This document shows positions 1 through 10,600 of a DNA stretch of 64,000 nucleotides, in pieces. Source of the DNA: Cantharellus purpuraceus. Taxonomy: Eukaryota > Basidiomycota > Agaricomycetes > Cantharellales > Hydnaceae. The notes under the pieces are model-generated. The model was given only the letters and a program-made list of their open reading frames with translations, had not been told where the DNA came from and made no database searches. A program made the position numbers and the translations under genes. Within the stretch, counting starts at the first letter, position 1. The number at the start of each line of letters is the position of its first letter. Location: contig JALBUN010000047.1 of the NCBI GenBank assembly GCA_025174535.1, forward strand, positions 620,001-684,000, read 5' to 3'.

Positions 1-2
1 AT

Positions 3-2555
3 GGCACTATGGTAGTGTTCATGGACGACATCCTCATTTTCACTGAATCCCTAGAACAACACCACACGATCGTGCAATCTGTCCTTGAAATTCTTCGGGC
101 CAACCACCTGTACCTCAAACCAGAGAAATGCCTTTTCTCGCAACAGAAGGTAGATTATCTTGGATTGATTCTCTCACAGGGACAGGTAGCTATGGACCCA
201 GTTAAGGTGGCTGGAGTCAGGGACTGGCCCACACCGCGCAATGTGACAGAAGTCAAATCCTTCCTGGGTTTCATCAATTTCTATCGTCGCTTCATTGAGG
301 ACTTCTCACATATCGCAAAGCCTCTGAATCGGTTAACAAAGGCAGATACACAGTGGTCTTGGATACCTGATGGCCCAGAACAAGAAGCCTTTGATAAACT
401 CAAGCAGCTTGTCACGTCAACTCCAATCCTTGTCCTCCCAGATCAAACCAAGCATTTTCGACTAGAGACAGATGCTTCAGCATATGCAACAGGTGCTGTT
501 CTATCTCAACTCTGTGACGATGAGAAATGGAGGCCGGTAGGTTTTGTATCCAAGAGCCTTTCAGATGCAGAGCGCAACTATGCCATCCATGATAAGGAAT
601 TGCTCTCAGTCATCCGTGGACTAGAAGAATGGCGCCACATCTTGGAAGGGACCAAATACAAGATTGAAATCCTTAACGACCATCAAAACCTCACATATTT
701 CTGTACAGCTCAAAATCTCAATCGTCGACAAGCTCGCTGGTCACTATACCTTTCTCGTTTTGACTTTGAACTGATCCACCGTCCTGGACGACATTCAGCC
801 AAACCTGATGCCCTCTCACGACGTGTAGATCATAAGTGGGGGGAGGAAGATAACCAGAACCAGATTCTTCTTGGCCCTGAGCTGTTCCACATCGATGCGA
901 CATCCACCTATCCAGGGCCAGAAGCTCAAATGATCACAGGAGAAGGAGACATATTCCTGGAACGTGTGCGGAACTGCACCAACAGAGATGAAAAGGTTGT
1001 AAAGGCTCTTAAGGAACTTGGCCCCTCTCGGAATTTATGAGGACAGGAATGGACCGAGGAGAATGGACTCGTCCTCTATCGTGGCAAGGTATATGTCCCT
1101 CTTGACCCAAAATTGCGCCATGACATTGTAAGGGCACACCACGATACTCACATTACAGGTCACCCTGGTCGCTGGAGAACAACAGAACTTGTATCCCGCA
1201 GCTACTGGTGGCCTGGATTTGGACGATACATTGCCAAATACGTCAAGGGATGTGACCTCTGCAATCGGACAAAAACTTTCCCTGCTCCTCCTATGGGTAA
1301 ACTCCTGCCTAATCGTGTCCCAGATCGGAGGTGGCAAGTGATATCTGTTGACCTTATTGTAGAACTACCCATCAGCCATGGCTATGATGCACTCCTTGTC
1401 ATTGTGGACCGTCTTTCCAAACGAGCACATGTTATCCCTACCACCTCTGACATCAACTCCATAGGAGTTGCACGACTTTTACGAGACCATGTGTGGAAAC
1501 ACCACGGCCTTCCTGAGGAGATCATCAGTGACCGTGGCACCCAGTTTGTCTCTCAATTTATGCGTGAGCTCAATAAGCTTTTGGGGATCAAGGTTGCAGC
1601 ATCCACAGCATATCATCCACAAACCGATGGTCAGACGGAAAGGGTCAATCAAGAAATTGAACAATACTTGAGGCTTTTCGTCAATCAGCGCCAGGATGAC
1701 TGGATTGAGTGGGTTCCTCTTGCTGAATTCACATACAACAACCGCATCCACTCCTCCACGCAATCAACCCCCTTCATGCTTGATACAGGCCAACACCCAA
1801 GGCTTGGGTTAGAGCCAATCCGAGAGACACGACTTGAAGCACTGGAAGAATTCACTGAGCGTATGGAGACAGCCACCACTGAGGCTCGCTCCGCCCTGGA
1901 AAAGGCAGCAGATGATATGGCACGATTCTATGATGCCCATCGGCAAGCAGCCCCAGTATACAAACTTGGTGACAAGGTCTGGCTCAATGCACAAAATATC
2001 ACCACCACCCGTCCAACCAAGAAACTTGATCACAAATGGTTAGGACCGTATGTGATTAATAAAGTGGTCTCACGAAATGCCTATGGCCTACGACTTCCCC
2101 CAATCTTTGGTCGCACTCATCCAGTGTTCTCTGTTGTCTTACTCCGTCCTTATGAAAAGGATCCCATCCCTGAACGCCAGTCATCTCCTCCACCACCTCC
2201 AGTCATTCGAGATGGAGTACAGGAATATGAAGTTGAGAAGATCCTTGACAGCAGAGTTTTCCGAGGAAGACTGGAATACCTGGTGCGTTGGAAGGGCTAT
2301 GGAGCTGCTGACGACCTCTGGATCCCAGCTAAGGATGCCAGTGGGGCTAGAAGGCGCATTGCAGACTTCCATCAGGAAAATCCTGAAGCCCCAAGGCGTA
2401 TTTCGGCAGCCACCTATGCGGCTCTTCCCTTCAGACGCTTTGAGAACTTCACAGAACCTCCCAAACAGGTCCTCTTTGATTGGACAGCTGGCAGGAACCC
2501 AACACGTGGTATTGGACACATTTCAGAGCCGCAGAATAGGCACAGTGAAGCTTAG
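3..2555 (+). pseudogene. A1 pol: RT C-terminus, RNase H, integrase, chromodomain
   Basis: This is the C-terminal two thirds of a gypsy polyprotein that would copy element RNA into DNA and integrate it in the nucleus. Visible in order: the RT active site written FMDD near position 21, the RT connection (FLGFINFYRRFI), RNase H with ETDAS and HDKELL, an HHCC zinc domain (HITGHPG to GCDLC), integrase catalytic D in [10 protein letters not shown] in SDRGTQF and E in DGQTERVNQEIEQ, then a chromodomain ([16 protein letters not shown]) near the C-terminus. The frame is open except for one TGA at 1038-1040, where A2 has CGA, so a single C-to-T change breaks it. No frameshift was seen. Confidence 0.92.
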
Positions 2556-2593
2556 CGCTCACCAAATTCATCCATGCCGAAATTCCACTAACT

Positions 2594-2601
2594 GTATATA
2601 A
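2594..2601 (+). promoter_or_regulatory. TATA box for A1 extra ORF
   Basis: TATATAAG lies between the pol stop and the extra ORF, 61 bp upstream of its ATG at 2662. The same box is present at the matching place in A2 and A3 (read on the minus strand near 38019 and 17661). The position suggests a separate internal promoter and not read-through from the LTR. This is inference from position and sequence only. Confidence 0.5.
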
Positions 2602-2661
2602 GCCAGTGAATCCACTTCCCCTTCCTCAGTAAAACCATCATCGTTCACTACCCAACCCACC

Positions 2662-3099
2662 ATGCCTTACCAGTCTGAATCCACCCCTCTACGCTCACTC
2701 CGTTCCTACCCCTCAATCACTTGGTCAGTTGACTCAAGGGATACTGCACGTGCTGTAGAGGATTATAACCTCCCATCTCCACCTCCACAAGTTCATTTCC
2801 CCTTCTGGCATCGTAATCCATCCAGACGCCAGACATACTACATCGGGGACCCTCTATTCATCGGCAAATATGACATACCATATGCCTTCCAAGGGCTCGC
2901 TGGTAAAGTCACCTATGAGGGAGGGGAGATGATACTTGGGGCAGTTTTCAGCACGAACAATCCCATATCCCCTGGAGAGTTCACCATCCCACTTTACCCC
3001 AAGGCAGAGAAGAGTCACCATCAACACTCGTCATGGGCTCTACTTTGGCAGAGAGTGAGAAGGGACCTTGCAGAGTGCTTCAGGGTGTGTCTCTCTTGA
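2662..3099 (+). CDS. A1 extra ORF (ORF3), 145 aa, unknown function
   Basis: An intact 145-codon sense ORF sits between pol and the 3' LTR. I do not recognise a domain. It is rich in Pro, Ser, Tyr and aromatic residues, with a central stretch PPPQVHFPFWHRNPSRRQ followed by YYIGDPLFIG, and has no obvious signal peptide or membrane segment. A2 keeps a near-identical full-length copy, A3 a frameshifted one, and the E2 element carries a diverged relative with the same order of motifs. Its own TATA box lies 61 bp upstream, and the ATG is preceded by a C/A-rich leader. Conservation between two gypsy families argues for a real gene. A non-viral cargo, a Gag-like or a regulatory role are all possible and none can be chosen. 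Confidence 0.7.
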   Translation: MPYQSESTPLRSLRSYPSITWSVDSRDTARAVEDYNLPSPPPQVHFPFWHRNPSRRQTYYIGDPLFIGKYDIPYAFQGLAGKVTYEGGEMILGAVFSTNNPISPGEFTIPLYPKAEKSHHQHSSWALLWQRVRRDLAECFRVCLS

Positions 3100-3139
3100 G
3101 ATGGATGGGACAATAGTGCATATCGAGACGACATGCATT

Positions 3140-3152
3140 AAGAGGGAGGTGA
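3140..3152 (+). other. Polypurine tract of A1
   Basis: AAGAGGGAGGTGA directly precedes the 3' LTR, the expected plus-strand primer site. The reverse complement is found at the same place next to the A2 and A3 3' LTRs. Confidence 0.8.
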
Positions 3153-3514
3153 TGTCAGGGTTCAAATAAGTCATATTCTATTTTTAGTATTTTCTCTTGA
3201 CACCCCTATCAGCACAGCCTGTCAGGGTGCGTCTCCCCTATTTCATTGCCCCTATCACTTCCCCTATCTTTCCTCCCCTATCTTGGTTCTCCTATCCGTC
3301 TCCATCATTTAGTATAAAGACTCGCCTTGGTGCAGTGTGATCCCCTCAGCTTGATCTCTGAGGATATCCGCTGTACCAGGTAAGTCCCATGTATTTATCA
3401 GAAACAGCTGTATAGACTGAGGATATCCGCTGTACCAGCTGGCATTATTTCTTATCGGCTCTCACTTATTGAGTATCTTGTTGTTGTGGCCTCATCATCA
3501 GCGTCGCCCTCACA
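3153..3514 (+). repeat. A1 3' LTR
   Basis: A 362-bp LTR beginning TGTCAGGG and ending CCCTCACA. A TATAAA box lies at 3313-3318. Downstream, a 22-bp sequence occurs twice (3358-3379 and 3417-3438); the first copy is followed by GTAAGT and the second ends in CAG, which together look like a 59-nt intron. The other family A LTRs in the window match closely. Confidence 0.93.
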
Positions 3515-3529
3515 CCAGCTTGCTTAGTC

Positions 3530-5289
3530 TGGCGAAGACCATAGCATCCACCATCAATATAAACGGAGGGGTAGATGGAGTATCTATCGGAGTGGAGTCA
3601 GCGGAGGCGGAGGATAATTTCGCACCTATAGTTGCTGGTGACGTTGGGGATGACACAGCCTGTGCTGGAGAACGGAATGTGATATGGCCCAATGCCCAGT
3701 CAATCAACGGATTGTAGCGGGTGAGCCAGTTATGTCCGAGAACCACAGAACCACAGAACAGCTGGAGTCAAGTGGAGTAACATAGAATGTAAGGGTCTGG
3801 ATTTCTCTGACAGAAAAACGGATAGACAGATCTATAGCTTGTGAAATAACAGCATTAGTAGTGCCATCTAATAATCGGAGTGGTATCGGAGTTATGGCGT
3901 ATGTATGGAGTTTATGTAAATTGGAAAAAGAGGAATTGAGGAAACAGTGAGTAGAACCGGAGTCAATTAATGCTTGAATAGCGGTATCGGGAATGGAGTT
4001 GGAGTGGACGAGGAGGGTAAGGGAGTTGGAGTGGACGAGGAGGGAAAGGGAGTTGGAGTGGATGAGGAGGGTAAGGGAGTTGGAGTGGGAAAGAGCGGAT
4101 GCGTTCAGGCAGACCTCGTTTGTTGTACAGGGAGTACCAATGCAGCCCTCAGCCCGTACGGAGGCTATAGGACTGCTTACTATTTTTTTTGGTCCATCGT
4201 GGCGTTGGTGGCGTGGCCCTTTGCCTTTGCTGTGGACAAGGTTGCCTTGTTGCAATCCTTGGCTTGGTGACCAGGCTTTCCACAGAACAGACAGAGGTTG
4301 TTGTCCATGCAGCGCTGGCATTCCTGCTGGATAAGTTTCCCATCCTTCCCCAGCTTGGTGGAGAGGTCCGGAGTACTCTTGCAAGCTCTGGAGTTATTGC
4401 TGGTGCCAGAGTTGTTCTGACCAGAACCGGAAGCGGCAGCATTACCAGTGTTTGACTTCTGGCCTCAGTTGGCAGTGGCCCACTTATCAGACCCCTTGTT
4501 GGACTTTGGGGTCTTGTCTGATGATTTGTCCGATTTGTTGTTGGCTGAATTTTCACGGGAGACCTCGGATTGATGTTCCCAATAACGGGCGTTGATGGAT
4601 TGGGCGAGCTTGCAGAGGGTATCTGGCTTACCGACGTGTGATATCTCGTCCTTGATGCAGGATGGGAGTCCAACGTAAAATTGGCGTCGGAGTGCGGCAT
4701 CGCCCCATTGGACTTTCAGAGCTAGCTGCTGGAAACTCACAATGTATTTTGCAATTTTGTGATTTTCCTTCATCCGAAGTCGATCGAGTTCGTTCTCGGC
4801 ATTGGCCTCGGGGTTGTACGGACCGAAATTGGTCCGAAGTTCAGATATGAAGTCAGAGTAGTCCTCTGACCATATCGGGTCATTGGAGTCATCCATGAGC
4901 GCTGGCTCGAAGTAGTCCAGTGCGGTGCCCTTGAGATAGGACATGGCGAAGGTGACCTTCGCCCAATCGGATGTGAATGTGTCGGGGCGGTTGCGGAAAT
5001 TCAACTGGCATTGCACCAAGAACGGCTGGAGTTTGCACGGATCGGAGCCATCGAATGGGTCGGGTTCTCGGACCTTGGTCCAGGACTTAGGAGCTTGTGG
5101 GTTACGGATGCTGCTGGCGAGCAGGGAGATGGCTTGCGCCAGATTTGGAGAGGGCAGGGTGTCGTCTTCTTCATTGACGGTCTCTATGTGGTCCGTCAGT
5201 TCCTCGACGACCTCGGGGATGGTGTCAATGCTGGGGGTGGGTACCTCGACGATTCGTGCGCATTCGGAATTGGCGGTGGATCATGGCAT
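3530..5289 (-). pseudogene. B1 gag and protease region, decayed
   Basis: Gag would form the virus-like particle and the protease would mature it. The expected ATG is at 5289; the third codon is TGA where B3 has CGA, and another stop lies near 4465. Recognisable parts are a capsid-type region around 5019-4600 (DALDYF-like and FYVGLPSCIKDEI motifs), a Ser/Lys/Asn-rich linker, remains of a CCHC knuckle near 4300 in another frame, and an aspartic protease site DSGSTHCF near 3950. Frame changes and stops show it is not functional. The cut at 3515 is the A insertion. Confidence 0.85.
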
Positions 5290-5307
5290 TAGTAGGAGTG
5301 AATATAC

Positions 5308-5835
5308 TGTTACGCACTAGGTCCGATTGGGGGTTGGAGATTGGATCGGAGGTTGGGTTGGAGGTTGGGTTGGGGTCGGAGTACGTCATGGGGGTCGGAA
5401 CGGACTTGGCTTCAGCTTATGTGCTGCGCCCTCACTAATACCAGTGTCTGAGATTTTGGAGATGGAGTACAACTTAGAGAGTTAGGATCAGACTTAGGAG
5501 CTAGGTGTGATTCGATATTTGAACTGGGGAATGAAGTCCCCAGTCGGGCAACTTAAATACATATTTGAAATCTAATAATAATTACTCCGGTGATGGGTCT
5601 CCAAGGCCGACGGCCTTACATGAGTATGTCTGAGTCCAATGGGGATGGATGTCTGGGTTCCTATGGTGATGCTGATGCATCAATCGGAACCGGAGATGGG
5701 TGGGCGGAATCAGCGGTGACAATCGGACAGGTAAATGGAGACGTAGCAGTTTTCAAATGGAGTATAGATTTCATATGCGCAGGGATCTGAGTGGATTGGA
5801 TGGGGATCTGGGCATTAATGAATATAGTCATAACA
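5308..5835 (-). repeat. B1 5' LTR
   Basis: A 528-bp family B LTR, TGTTATGA...GTAACA when read on the minus strand. It contains the conserved short hairpin ACTGGGGA...TCCCCAGT (5523-5544) just downstream of a TATTTAAG-like box, and a short GGTTGG-rich tandem stretch near 5340-5375. The 5-bp flank is TCCAT at 5836-5840. Confidence 0.92.
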
Positions 5836-5840
5836 TCCAT

Positions 5841-7272
5841 TGTTTTGGAACCCGCAAAATTATGGTGTTAGGGCAAACTCTAAATCACCACAATTCCGTG
5901 AATGAACAGCTGAGAAGAATATCAAACCCTGCTGCAGCACAACTCCAGAAACGATTTAACGTTTGTACTTTGGTTACAATCCTTTGTATTGGTCAATGCA
6001 GACTATACGCAGAAAGGTAATACGTTTCTTAGCAGCAAGAAATGAATAAGACTTCCAGAGTCTAGAGTTCACGGACGCTTAGGGGTCCAGATATTCCAAA
6101 AAGAAGGGAATGCACTTAGAGGCTAAAGGAAGTAGGTGGATGAATCCAACCGTCCAACCAGTGGCACTCAGAAGCGGGTAACAGCAATGTGTGAAGTAGT
6201 CTAGCAACTGCTTCACACAAGTTCAAGCTTCTAATGCTCTGCAAAGGCAGTACACACTAGTAACTTAAACAAGAGCACTAATGGCAGGACTATCGACAGA
6301 CAATCTCACCCTGTAGATTCGTAGTCACGTGAGGCAGATACTACACTCACGCCCAAAGCAGGAATATCACTACCTTGAGTGCAATCAAGTACAGTTACAC
6401 AACTGTAAAAGATCCTTGAACTGGTAATCAACAGTTACTGAGATAGAGGATGACACTGTATGTCACTCTAGTCACACTGGTGTGCAGAAGATGGGTAGAA
6501 TGTGATGATATGTTATTCCTTCAGAGGCAGAATGGCCTCCTTATATATTGTATTTACAGGGGCTGAGTAATGCTTCTGGAATATTCTACCTATTAATAGA
6601 TGGAAACTACTGGAAGGTTGTGGAAGGTGGAAGAAAGGGGTAGAATATTCCAAGCCAATCACAGGATCTGATCACAGCACTAACACTGATCAGGAGCTGA
6701 ATAATGGTTCTGGAAAGTTCTATCTAATAATAGAGGGAAACAGCTAGAATGTTATGGAAAGGGGTAGAATATTCCAAGGCAATCACCTGATTTGATCACC
6801 CATCAGCTGATCTGATCCCTGAGCTAGGCACTGATCAGGCAAAAAGAAGGGTGTCCACCCTGTTTTCTGCACTGGTTTGGACAGCCATGGATAGCCACAT
6901 GTCAGGTGATGATCTGCATGGAAAATAGTGCCCTGAGAGGCTGTGGTTGTTAAGTTACAGAATATTTATTGATCAGAGACATCTGAGCTTGAATTCAGGC
7001 CAAATGCCTGGTCCAAAAGGGGAGAGGCGGCTGCGCGAAGGTTTGTGGGCGCCTATGGGTCCACAACTGTAGCACAGCAGAAATAAATGATTCTGAGCTG
7101 AGTTCTGCATGGAATATTCCCGAAAAAATATGGAAAAATAGAGAATATTTGAATAAGTCCATTCCAGGTACAAGCATCAAATATATGCTGATATTTAGGA
7201 ATGGAAAAGCAAAGAATAGCACATTGGTGCTGCATAAATGGAATTTGATAGGGAAAAGGTGGTTCCCATACA
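5841..7272 (-). mobile_element. C1: 1432-bp solo LTR-like element
   Basis: Begins TGTTTTGG and ends CCATACA with a 5-bp duplication TCCAT on both sides (5836-5840, 7273-7277). The TATA-like TATATAAGG reads on the minus strand, so the transcriptional sense is probably minus. No convincing ORF is present. Length, TG/CA ends and 5-bp duplication fit a solo LTR of a large, otherwise unseen retrotransposon. It sits inside another C copy (C4), immediately beside the B1 LTR. Confidence 0.85.
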
Positions 7273-7333
7273 TCCATGGAGATCATCACCTGAGATGTGG
7301 CTATCCATGGCTGTCCAAACCAGTGCAGAAAAC
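7273..7333 (+). mobile_element. C4, first visible part (cut by copia F)
   Basis: These 61 bp match C2 around 26037-26095 in the same orientation. The copy continues at 12189 after the copia insertion, which duplicated AAAAC (7329-7333 and 12189-12193). The missing 5' third of this C copy is the separate fragment C5 at 49626-49981. Confidence 0.85.
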
Positions 7334-7598
7334 TGTAGCAACTAATGCACAATAGACTAACATGATAACACCTCAGTGATATTCCTTCACTAAGTATACA
7401 TCGAACTAATTACCTAACGTGATAACTAGTGTACGTTAATACTAATCTATCATAAGTAAAATGACTACATACCACCTCAGTGATATTCCTTCACTGAGGT
7501 GGAGTGAAAACTTCTGCACATTTATATATCCTGCCAGGTGGCAGGCACTGAGTGCACAGACCATCATACGTGCTTACATAATGGCCGCATTCCCAACA
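7334..7598 (-). repeat. Copia F 3' LTR
   Basis: 265 bp, TGTAGCAACT...TTCCCAACA on the plus strand. It contains two copies of the ACCTCAGTGATATTCCTTCA motif, near 7371 and 7472. A purine run on the minus strand (complement of CTCCCCCTTAA, 7599-7609) is the likely polypurine tract. Confidence 0.94.
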
Positions 7599-7605
7599 CT
7601 CCCCC

Positions 7606-10600
7606 TTAAGCCTGACCCACTCCTACAAGTCTGGCCAAGTGGTTGAGCACGGGCGCCGCAAGGGGCTTTGTGAGCATATCAGCTGCCATGTCACTTGTAG
7701 GGCAGTAGTGAACAGATATGAGATCCCTCTGTATCACGTTGCAAATGAAATGGTAACAGATATCAATATGTTTCGTCTGTGAGTGGTAGTGGTCATCCTT
7801 GGATATCACAATCGCTGACTGACTATCACAGTACATTGTGGTTGGTTGTTCAAGCGGACGCATGATGTTGGATAGGAACATCTGGATCCATAGGGCTTCC
7901 TTCGCAGCGTGCGTAGAGGCCACATATTCTGCTTTGGTGGTAGACAACGTAACAATTGACTGCTTTTTTGAACTCCAGGACACAGCGCTGCCGTCAATCG
8001 AGAATACATATCCCGAGATTGCATGCCGGTGCTCCTGTGTACTCCCATCTGCATCAGTGAAACCCTCAAGGCCATTTCGTCCTTGCAGCTCCGGTTTTGC
8101 CCAGGTAAAGTGACCTTTTCCACCAATCACCAGCTTATATTCAACTGTTGCTTTCAGGTATCGGAGGACTCTTTTGATTGACTCCCAATGCGGTCTCCCT
8201 GGGTTTTGCATGAATTGGGACAGGTGCGTCACCGTGAATGCAATGTTGGGATGCGTTCCTAACGCTGCATACATTAGGGACCCAATGGCTTCTTGGTATG
8301 GTACCCCTCGCATGTCTTCATGCTCTCGTGGCGTGGATGGGCACTGACCCAAGCTCAACTTGCTGTGTGGGTCAAGTGGCGATGTGAGTGATCTCGCATT
8401 CTCCATTCCAAATCTCTCTAACACTTTCATGATGTAGGCTTTCTGTGAGAAAGATATTGTGCGTGCGTGGCAGTCCCGTTCGATCTCGATCCCCAGTAGC
8501 CATCGTAAGTTGCCTAAGTCCTTTATCTTGAACCTTGAACGCAGCTGATCCTTGAATTCCTGGATCACTAGTCTGCTGCTTCCGGCCATTGTGAGGTCAT
8601 CTACGTCCGCCGCGATGATGATGCTGTCTGAGGAGGTATGTTTGAAGAACACAGCATGCTCAACCTTGCATCGTGAGAACCCTAGTTCATACATGATGCT
8701 GGTTAATAACTCATACCACTCTCTTCCTGCTTGCTTTAGACCGTAGATCGTGTGTCGCAGCAGGCAGACCTTGTGCTCTTCGCCAGGGGTCTTGTAGCCT
8801 CTTGGCTGTCGCATATATATCATCTCCTTGAGTGGGGCATTGAGGTATGCTCCATCCACATCTGTTTGTTCAATTTCCCAATCATTCCGTGCAGCTATGG
8901 CGCAGATGATGCATACCGCAGTCAGCTTTGCCATCGGAGAGAATGTCTCATGGTAATCAATGCCTTCTGCCTGTGAGTACCCTTGCGCAATGAACCTGCT
9001 CTTTCGGCTTGCTATATCTCCCTCTGCATCCCACTTGTACTTTAGGACCATCCTGCTGCCAACAATGTTGGCGCCTTTGGGTGGTTCAACTAGTTCCCAG
9101 GTGCACATGTGTTGATGCTGATCAAGCTCGTTTCTGATTGATTTGTCCCATTCAGGCCAGTCATCTCAGGATTGTGCATCGTTGATGTCCCATGGGTCAT
9201 CTGTGATGGTGCGTGCCACCATTGCTGCCATTGCTACCTCAAATGGTGGGTCGGACTCCCCCTCAATCTCTGCCTCATCTTCCGCATGACTGATGTGTGC
9301 TATAGCGGCAGTGGGTGGGTCCTCCCTTGGTGCTGGCATGCCTCGTGGGAGCATGGAATCTTTTGTCCACCCAAGGGTTGTTCCTCGCCCCTCCATGATG
9401 TCACAGATGTATGCGCTGGGCTTGCATACCCACTGCCCACGTCCTTGTTCTGGCATGGACTCTGTATTCTCAAATCCCTGAAGTGGGTCAGTAAGTGGCC
9501 TTCTGTCTTCAGCCGCTTTTGGATTGGACATTGAGATTGGGGTTTCAGGTAGAGTGTCAGTGGTGGGGATTGGCTGGTCCTTGCCATTCTGACTTGGCAC
9601 TTCTGGTGCATGTTCTTGTCCAGCAGTGGCCTTGCTGACGGGATCCTCTTCTAGGCTGGTGGGCACAATCATCCTGGTGCCGTTGAAGGTTACGTTATGC
9701 TCAATGCTTATTCGGCACAATGCAGGTAAGTAAATTCGGTGCCCTTTGCTCTCACCACTATAACCCATCCAGCGTCCTTCTTCAGTTCTCTGCTCCAGCT
9801 TCCCTTGGTCTGAGCAGAGCACATGGACTTGTGTGCCCCATTCTGGCAATCCGGTGAGGTCAGGTATGTGTTTGTATACCATCTCAAATGGAGTCTTCCC
9901 GTCTAATGCATGTGTAGCGGTGTGGTTCTTGAGCCAGACTGTGTGGTGGATCATCTCCGGCCATAGGGTTTTTGGTAGGTTGGTGGCCATCAACATGGCG
10001 CGTGCATGCTCCAGGAGGGTGCAGTTCAATCTCTCTGCCACACCGTTCTCTTCAGGGGTGTCGTGTATGGTAAGGCTCCTCACTGTTCCCTTTGACTTCA
10101 GGTGTGCTGAGAACTCACTAGATAAGTACTCTCCTCCTCGGTCACTTTGCAGCCGTTTAATCCTGACCCCGTGCTGTGTTTCCATCCAGGCCTCATATTT
10201 GGTATAGCATTTCAGTGCCTCGCTCTTCTTCTCTATGGTATTTAGGTGTGTCCACCATGTATGGTCATCTGTAAAGCTGACGAAGTACTCCTTTCAGTTA
10301 TAGCTTCTGGGTTTTGCTGGTCCCCATACGTCTGAGTGGACCTTGTCACCAAGTTTGCTGGAGCGGTTATTGATGCGCTCTTTTGGTATGGGTTTCCTAG
10401 CTGCCTTTGCCTTCGCACAGGCATCACAAAAAGAAGATTCACTTGACATGTCCAGGTCTATTCCGGTGACAATCTTGTCCCATATCAACCGTTTTGCAAC
10501 CTGTGGGGATATGTGACCCATGTGACAGTGCAGTTCATCCAATGATATTGGTTTGCTGGTGGCACTTGCAGTACTCGGTAAGTGGCCTTGGTGATCTACT

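Larger units (their letters stand above)
1..3514 (+). mobile_element. A1: 3' part of Ty3/gypsy chromovirus, family A
   Basis: The window opens inside the reverse transcriptase of a family A element and runs through RNase H, integrase, chromodomain, a small extra ORF, a polypurine tract and a 3' LTR. The 5' LTR, gag and protease lie to the left of the window. Sequence is almost identical to A2 on the opposite strand. The 3' flank is CCAGC followed by family B gag-pol sequence on the minus strand, and the matching CCAGC copy is found next to A2 rather than in A1's visible neighbourhood. Confidence 0.93.
3515..5835 (-). mobile_element. B1: 5' half of a Ty3/gypsy family B element
   Basis: Reads on the minus strand from a 5' LTR through gag and protease, and stops at the A1 junction inside the linker between protease and RT. 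The continuation of the same element, with GCTGG as the other copy of the target duplication, is B4 starting at 43528. Its 5' LTR is flanked by TCCAT (ATGGA in element orientation), which matches the 3' flank of B4. Confidence 0.9.

Noticed and set aside
5841..7272. Small ORFs inside C copies (such as 66-99 codons near 7000)
   Set aside because: They sit in mixed frames on both strands, have no recognisable domain, and recur only because the C copies are nearly identical.
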